64,000 nt of DNA from Pelagimonas sp017744045 (GTDB taxonomy: Bacteria > Pseudomonadota > Alphaproteobacteria > Rhodobacterales > Rhodobacteraceae), in the NCBI RefSeq assembly GCF_017744045.1, contig NZ_JAGHRD010000013.1; one strand, given 5' to 3'. The notes beneath the pieces are model-generated. The model was not told where the DNA came from, made no database searches, and was given only the letters and a program-made list of their open reading frames with translations. The first letter of the stretch is position 1; each line of letters begins with the position of its first letter. Made by a program: the position numbers and the translations under genes. Shown piece after piece: positions 59,407 through 64,000 of the stretch.

Positions 59407-61662
59407 ATGGAAACCGGCGTCAAAATACGGGTGCGAGGGCAAGTGCAAGGGGTGGGATTTCGCCCCTTTATCTGGCAATTGGCGCAACGCTTTGACCTGC
59501 GCGGGCAGGTCTTGAACGATCCCGAAGGGGTTTTGATCTTTGCCTGCGGGGATGACACGGCGCGCTTTACCGATGCGATCCGGTCCGAGGCTCCGCCTTT
59601 GGCGCGTGTCGATGCGGTCGAAACCGAACCGGTTCAGTTTGAACCGGGGGCAGGTTTTGAGATTGCGGCCTCGCAAGGGGCTGGGGCCGAGACACGTGTT
59701 ACCCCGGATGCCGCCACCTGTGCCGCCTGTCTGTCCGAGATTCGAGATCCAAAGGATCGGCGCTTTGGCTATGCCTTTGCCAATTGCACCCATTGCGGAC
59801 CACGTTTCACCATCCTTCGGGCTTTGCCCTATGATCGTGCGCAGACGACTATGGCTCCGTTTGAGCTCTGTGCAGAGTGTCAAAGCGAATATGACACCCC
59901 CGCAGATCGCCGGTTTCACGCGCAGCCCGTTGCCTGCCCAAAATGCGGCCCGCGCCTGTGGATTGAACCCGGGCAGGGTGGTGATCCGCTTGAGGAGGCG
60001 GCGCATGTTTTGCGGCAGGGAGGTGTTTTGGCTGTAAAAGGCTTGGGTGGCTTTCACCTTGCGGTCGATGCAACCAACAGCGAGGCGATATCGCTTTTGC
60101 GTCAACGCAAACATCGCCCGGCCAAGCCCTTTGCCTTGATGGCGACCTTGGAGATTGTGGGGGCGCATTCTCACCTGTCAGATCAGGAAAGCGCCTTGCT
60201 GCAAGAGGCCGCCGCGCCCATCGTCTTGCTGGAGCGCAAGAGCAACGATTTGCCGGATGAGCTGGCGCCGGGCCAATCGACCCTGGGCTGGATGTTGCCC
60301 TATACCCCGCTGCATCATTTGTTGCTCGACAAGATCCAGCGCCCTTTGGTCATGACCAGCGGAAACCTTTCAGGCGAGCCGCAAGTCATCGGGAACGACG
60401 AAGCGCGGGACAAGCTGGGTGCTTTTGCCGATGCCTTTTTGATGCATGATCGCGAAATCGCGCGGAGGCTGGATGACAGCGTCGAGCGGGTCACGCCCCA
60501 TGGGCGTATGGTCTTGCGCCGCGCCCGAGGCCGTGTGCCGGGCACCTTACCCTTGCCACAAGGGTTCGAAGACTGCCCGCCGATCACCGCCTATGGTGGA
60601 CAGATGAAGGCTGCGATTTGTCTGATCAAGAATGGGCAGGCGCTGTTGGGTCATCATTTGGGTGAGTTGGACGAGGCCTTGACCTGGGATGCCTTTTGCC
60701 AGGCGGATCGGGACTATGCCGAGCTGTTCGATCAATCACCCGAGATTGTGGCCTGTGATCTGCACCCCGAATTTCGCGCCAGCCAATATGTACAAACCAA
60801 GGGCGTGCCGGTGGTCCCAGTGCAGCATCACCATGCTCACTTGGCCGCCTGTCTGGCTGAAAATGGCTGGCCCTTGGACGGGGGCAAGGTGGCGGGGATC
60901 ATTCTGGATGGCATCGGACTTGGGACGGATGGCACGGTTTGGGGTGGAGAGGTCCTATTGGGCGACTACCGCGGGTTTGAGCGCCGCGCTTGGCTCAAAC
61001 CGGCCCCGTTGATCGGCGGCGACATGGCGTCGCGCGAACCATGGCGCAACGCGCTTGTCCGACTAGACGGGGCGGGGCTGTCCAAATGGGCGGACATTCT
61101 GTTCGCTGACCAGCCTCTGGAAATCGCGCGGCAGGCGGCTGCCTCGGGACTGAACTCACCCGTTTGCTCCAGTGTGGGGAGGCTGTTCGACGCGGTTGCG
61201 GCGGTTTTGGAAAACAGCACTGAGGCGCAGAGCTTTGAGGGGCAGGCGGCGATGCGGCTGGAAACGCTTGCGCAGCCTTCAGAAGCGGCGGAAGCGTTGG
61301 GCATCGATTGGGCAAAGCGGACGGGACACAGCCCGGGGCCTGAAATCGAAACCGATGTGCTGTTTCGCCGTCTGATCCGGGACATGACACAGGGTGGACA
61401 GACACGGCCCACGCTGGCCTTTGCTTTTCACCAATGGCTGGTGATCCAATTCGCGCTCCGAGCGCTACGCTTGGTGCGCGATGGCGAAGCCCAAGCGGTG
61501 GTCCTGTCTGGTGGGTGTTTTCAGAACGCCTTGTTGCTGGATTTGACTGTGCAAGCGCTCGGCGATGTCCCGGTTCTGATCCACACCAAGACCCCCGCCA
61601 ATGACGGCGGGCTGGCGCTTGGTCAGGCTGTCGTGGCGGCGGCCAAGGCGGTAAGTCGCTGA
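59407..61662 (+). CDS. hypF: Carbamoyltransferase HypF (hydrogenase maturation)
   Basis: A 751-residue enzyme that uses carbamoyl phosphate and ATP to make the CN ligands of the [NiFe] site (handed to HypE). Domains in order: acylphosphatase (residues 5-90; VRGQVQGVGFRPFIWQL), two Cys4 zinc fingers (CAACLSEI...CTHCGPRF and CAECQSEYD...CPKCGPRL), a YrdC-like domain, and a Kae1-like carbamoyltransferase domain with HHHAHLAACLAENG and the C-terminal VVLSGGCFQNALLLD. The ATG at 59407 begins just before the acylphosphatase strand. Fits the R. capsulatus order hupTUV-hypF-hupSL. Confidence 0.94.
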   Translation: METGVKIRVRGQVQGVGFRPFIWQLAQRFDLRGQVLNDPEGVLIFACGDDTARFTDAIRSEAPPLARVDAVETEPVQFEPGAGFEIAASQGAGAETRVTPDAATCAACLSEIRDPKDRRFGYAFANCTHCGPRFTILRALPYDRAQTTMAPFELCAECQSEYDTPADRRFHAQPVACPKCGPRLWIEPGQGGDPLEEAAHVLRQGGVLAVKGLGGFHLAVDATNSEAISLLRQRKHRPAKPFALMATLEIVGAHSHLSDQESALLQEAAAPIVLLERKSNDLPDELAPGQSTLGWMLPYTPLHHLLLDKIQRPLVMTSGNLSGEPQVIGNDEARDKLGAFADAFLMHDREIARRLDDSVERVTPHGRMVLRRARGRVPGTLPLPQGFEDCPPITAYGGQMKAAICLIKNGQALLGHHLGELDEALTWDAFCQADRDYAELFDQSPEIVACDLHPEFRASQYVQTKGVPVVPVQHHHAHLAACLAENGWPLDGGKVAGIILDGIGLGTDGTVWGGEVLLGDYRGFERRAWLKPAPLIGGDMASREPWRNALVRLDGAGLSKWADILFADQPLEIARQAAASGLNSPVCSSVGRLFDAVAAVLENSTEAQSFEGQAAMRLETLAQPSEAAEALGIDWAKRTGHSPGPEIETDVLFRRLIRDMTQGGQTRPTLAFAFHQWLVIQFALRALRLVRDGEAQAVVLSGGCFQNALLLDLTVQALGDVPVLIHTKTPANDGGLALGQAVVAAAKAVSR

Positions 61663-61877
61663 CCGCCCACCATGGAAGTCGGTTATCCACTGGCCGCTCG
61701 GACCAAGGATGAGAGGCGGGTTTTTATCGGTAACCGTCTGACATTGCTTTTTTTAATTCGTTTCTCAAGAATTTCGCCAGATTTCTTTTTTTCCCGCTCC
61801 GGTCTTGTTTTGCTCAGGATGAAGGGGTGCGCACTGCTCGTATCCCGGTGGAAACAGGACCTGCGGGAGGACCAGCA
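61663..61877 (+). promoter_or_regulatory. Upstream region of hupSL
   Basis: A 215-base, AT-rich stretch between hypF and hupS with two T-runs (around 61749-61757 and 61785-61793). It is the expected place for the hydrogenase structural promoter. I could not find a good -24/-12 box, an IHF consensus or the TTG-N5-CAA HupR site known in R. capsulatus. GGGAGGA (61865-61871) is the hupS ribosome-binding site. Confidence 0.4.
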
Positions 61878-62966
61878 TTGAGCCAGATTGAAACCTTTTA
61901 CGACGTGATGCGCAGGCAGGGGATCACCCGCCGCAGCTTCATGAAGTATTGTTCCCTGACAGCCGCCGCATTGGGGCTGAGCCCAGCCATGGTGCCAAAG
62001 ATCGCCCAAGCGATGGAAACCAAACCGCGCACGCCGGTGATTTGGGTTCACGGGCTGGAATGCACCTGCTGTTCCGAAAGCTTTATCCGCTCGGCGCACC
62101 CGTTGGCCAAGGATGTGGTTCTGTCGATGATCAGCCTGGATTACGACGACACCCTTATGGCCGCGGCTGGCCATGCTGCAGAAGCGGCTTTTGAGGACAC
62201 CATCCAGAAATACAAAGGCAACTACATCCTTGCCGTCGAAGGCAACCCGCCTTTGAACGAGGATGGCATGTTCTGCATCACCGGCGGCAAGCCCTTTGTC
62301 GAAAAGCTGCGCCATGCGGCCAAGGATGCCAAGGCAGTGATCTCTTGGGGGGCCTGCGCCTCTTATGGCTGTGTGCAAGCGGCCAAACCCAACCCAACCC
62401 AGGCGACGCCGGTGCATAAGGTGATCACTGACAAGCCGATCATCAAGGTTCCGGGATGCCCGCCCATTGCTGAGGTCATGACCGGCGTCATCACCTATAT
62501 GCTGACCTTTGACCGTCTGCCTGAACTGGACCGTCAGGGGCGTCCGGCCATGTTCTATGGGCAGCGTATCCACGACAAATGTTACCGCCGCCCGCATTTC
62601 GATGCTGGCCAGTTCGTCGAGCAATGGGACGATGAGAATGCGCGCAAGGGCTATTGCCTGTACAAGATGGGTTGCAAGGGCCCAACCACCTATAATGCCT
62701 GTTCCACCATCCGCTGGAACGAAGGCACGTCTTTTCCGATCCAATCGGGGCATGGCTGTATCGGCTGTTCCGAAGACGGTTTCTGGGATCAGGGCAGCTT
62801 TTATGATCGCGTGACCGATTTGACCCAATTCGGGGTCGAAGCCAATGCCGACAAGGTTGGCATGGCAGCAGCGGGTGTTGTCGGGGCCGGGGTTGTCGCC
62901 CATGCCGCGATTACCGCTCTGAAAGCCGCGCAGAAGAAAACTCAGTCCAGCAAAGAGGAGGCCTGA
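61878..62966 (+). CDS. hupS: Uptake [NiFe]-hydrogenase small subunit HupS
   Basis: A 362-residue Fe-S subunit exported with HupL. A TTG start at 61878 is chosen: it sits six bases after GGGAGGA and gives an N-terminus (SQIETFYDVMRRQ) like the one I recall for R. capsulatus HupS, whereas the first ATG in frame downstream would cut this part off. The Tat signal is RRSFMK (18-23). The proximal-cluster motif is HGLECTCCSE (58-67); the medial and distal cluster ligands include HDKCYRRPHFD and CLYKMGCKGP...CIGCSEDGFWD. A C-terminal hydrophobic helix (VGMAAAGVVGAGVVAHAA) anchors it in the membrane. Electrons go to a HupC-type cytochrome, expected downstream. Confidence 0.93.
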   Translation: MSQIETFYDVMRRQGITRRSFMKYCSLTAAALGLSPAMVPKIAQAMETKPRTPVIWVHGLECTCCSESFIRSAHPLAKDVVLSMISLDYDDTLMAAAGHAAEAAFEDTIQKYKGNYILAVEGNPPLNEDGMFCITGGKPFVEKLRHAAKDAKAVISWGACASYGCVQAAKPNPTQATPVHKVITDKPIIKVPGCPPIAEVMTGVITYMLTFDRLPELDRQGRPAMFYGQRIHDKCYRRPHFDAGQFVEQWDDENARKGYCLYKMGCKGPTTYNACSTIRWNEGTSFPIQSGHGCIGCSEDGFWDQGSFYDRVTDLTQFGVEANADKVGMAAAGVVGAGVVAHAAITALKAAQKKTQSSKEEA

Positions 62967-62969
62967 TAG

Positions 62970-64000
62970 ATGGTCACGACTCCAAACGGTTTCGACCTCG
63001 ACACTACCGGCCGCCGAATTGTGGTGGACCCCGTCACCCGTATCGAAGGTCATATGCGCTGCGAAGTGAATGTCGATGATGACGGTGTCATTCGCAACGC
63101 TGTGTCCACCGGCACCATGTGGCGCGGCCTTGAGGTGATCCTCAAGGGCCGCGATCCGCGTGACGCCTGGGCCTTTACCGAACGCATTTGCGGGGTGTGC
63201 ACGGGCACTCATGCTTTGACTTCTGTGCGCGCTGTTGAGGATGCGCTGGGCATCACCATCCCTGACAATGCCAATTCGATCCGCAACATGATGCAGCTGA
63301 ACCTCGAAATTCACGACCACGTCGTGCATTTCTATCACCTGCACGCTCTCGATTGGGTGAACCCGGTCAACGCCCTGCGCGCGGACCCAAAGGCGACGTC
63401 TGAATTGCAACAAGCGGTGTCTCCGTCACATCCGCTATCGTCGCCGGGCTATTTCCGTGATGTGCAGAACCGCCTGAAGAAGTTTGTCGAATCCGGACAG
63501 TTGGGCCTGTTCAAAAACGGTTATTGGGACAATCCAGCCTATCTGTTGCCCCCCGAAGCTGACCTGATGGCGACCACGCACTATCTGGAGGCGTTGGATC
63601 TGCAAAAGGAGATTGTGAAAGTCCACACGATCTTTGGCGGTAAGAACCCGCATCCCAACTGGTTGGTCGGTGGCGTGCCTTGCCCGATCAACGTGCATTC
63701 CACCGGCGCGGTGGGTGCGATCAATATGGAACGGCTGAACCTTGTCAGCTCGATCATCGATAAATGCATCGAGTTCAACAAGAACGTCTATATCCCTGAC
63801 GTCAAGGCCATTGGCGGGTTTTACAAGAACTGGCTCTATGGTGGCGGGCTCTCTTCTCAGGCCTGTCTGGCCTATGGCGACATCCCCGAGAACCCCAATG
63901 ATTTCTCACCCGAGCAGCTGCATCTGCCGCGCGGGGCGATCATCAATGGCAATCTCAACGAAGTGCTGGATGTGGATCCTCGCGACCCCGATCAGGTGCA
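62970..64000 (+). CDS. hupL: Uptake [NiFe]-hydrogenase large subunit HupL (3' end outside window)
   Basis: Translation from ATG 62970 stays open to the window end (343 codons seen). The L1 motif RICGVCTGTHAL (Cys74, Cys77) binds the NiFe centre, preceded by RRIVVDPVTRIEGHMRCEV, the standard large-subunit start. Later blocks such as HDHVVHFYHLHALDWVNP and HPNWLVGGVPCPIN are typical of group 1 membrane-bound uptake hydrogenases. The C-terminal L2 motif and the cleaved peptide lie outside. It starts three bases after the hupS stop codon and oxidises H2 in the periplasm with HupS. Confidence 0.94.
   Translation, partial: MVTTPNGFDLDTTGRRIVVDPVTRIEGHMRCEVNVDDDGVIRNAVSTGTMWRGLEVILKGRDPRDAWAFTERICGVCTGTHALTSVRAVEDALGITIPDNANSIRNMMQLNLEIHDHVVHFYHLHALDWVNPVNALRADPKATSELQQAVSPSHPLSSPGYFRDVQNRLKKFVESGQLGLFKNGYWDNPAYLLPPEADLMATTHYLEALDLQKEIVKVHTIFGGKNPHPNWLVGGVPCPINVHSTGAVGAINMERLNLVSSIIDKCIEFNKNVYIPDVKAIGGFYKNWLYGGGLSSQACLAYGDIPENPNDFSPEQLHLPRGAIINGNLNEVLDVDPRDPDQV

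Noticed and set aside
61663..61877. Sigma-54 promoter, IHF site or HupR TTG-N5-CAA site before hupS
   Set aside because: No stretch fits these patterns well; reporting one would be forced.
61683..63413. 576-codon open frame on the minus strand across hupS and hupL
   Set aside because: Antisense to two well-recognised hydrogenase subunits; composition is that of a reverse-frame shadow.

Overview
The window comes from an alphaproteobacterium, most likely a member of the Roseobacter/Rhodobacteraceae group. The evidence is moderately high GC, a neighbourhood of SUV3-type helicase, S4 protein, ferredoxin FdxA and CarD, a SAM-II riboswitch before metZ, a DUF1127 gene followed by CCUCCUCCC-loop small RNAs, and a hup gene order hupT-hupU-hupV-hypF-hupS-hupL that I recall from Rhodobacter capsulatus. 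No insertion sequence, prophage or CRISPR array was found.

Layout. 1-8.7 kb: choline dehydrogenase (betA), a secreted nuclease, a YdcH protein, an isolated flagellin, oligopeptidase F, an outer-membrane barrel protein, and a hydrolase/SCP2 pair. 8.8-13.8 kb: TPR protein, SUV3-like helicase, S4 RNA-binding protein, fdxA, carD. 13.8-23 kb: Kef-type antiporter, a lipase-like hydrolase, riboswitch-controlled metZ, folE2, a small DUF1127-like protein, trkH overlapping a ThDP enzyme. 23-33.2 kb: valS, a YqaA protein, an array of six two-hairpin small RNAs behind a DUF1127 gene (minus strand), mrp, then SPOR protein-dacC-tmk-holB and tRNA-Ser(UGA).

33.3-44.3 kb is one minus-strand operon: a peptide ABC transporter (dppA, dppB, dppC and a fused dppD-dppF) followed by gamma-glutamyltransferase, an M20 peptidase, an amidase, RidA and a D-amino-acid dehydrogenase-like flavoprotein. 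A divergent GntR regulator with a perfect 14-bp palindrome probably controls it. 44.6-47.3 kb holds that regulator plus an Rrf2 repressor divergent from a drug-efflux MFS gene. 47.4-55.3 kb is a GntR(NanR-like)-TRAP transporter-RuBisCO-like protein-DUF1537 kinase-dehydrogenase cluster that matches the D-apionate / 3-oxo-isoapionate pathway enzyme set. 55.7-64.0 kb is a [NiFe]-hydrogenase cluster: H2-sensing kinase hupT, sensor hydrogenase hupUV, maturation factor hypF and uptake hydrogenase hupS-hupL, with hupL cut by the window end.

The most unusual structure is the small-RNA array at 26666-27270. Twelve hairpins alternate between short and long stems, and every loop shows CUCCUCCUCCC on the minus strand, with a unit length of about 105 bp. 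It looks like an expanded version of the cuckoo/CcsR RNAs of Rhodobacter sphaeroides (four copies there). An RpoH-like promoter lies upstream and a single intrinsic terminator sits on the last hairpin.
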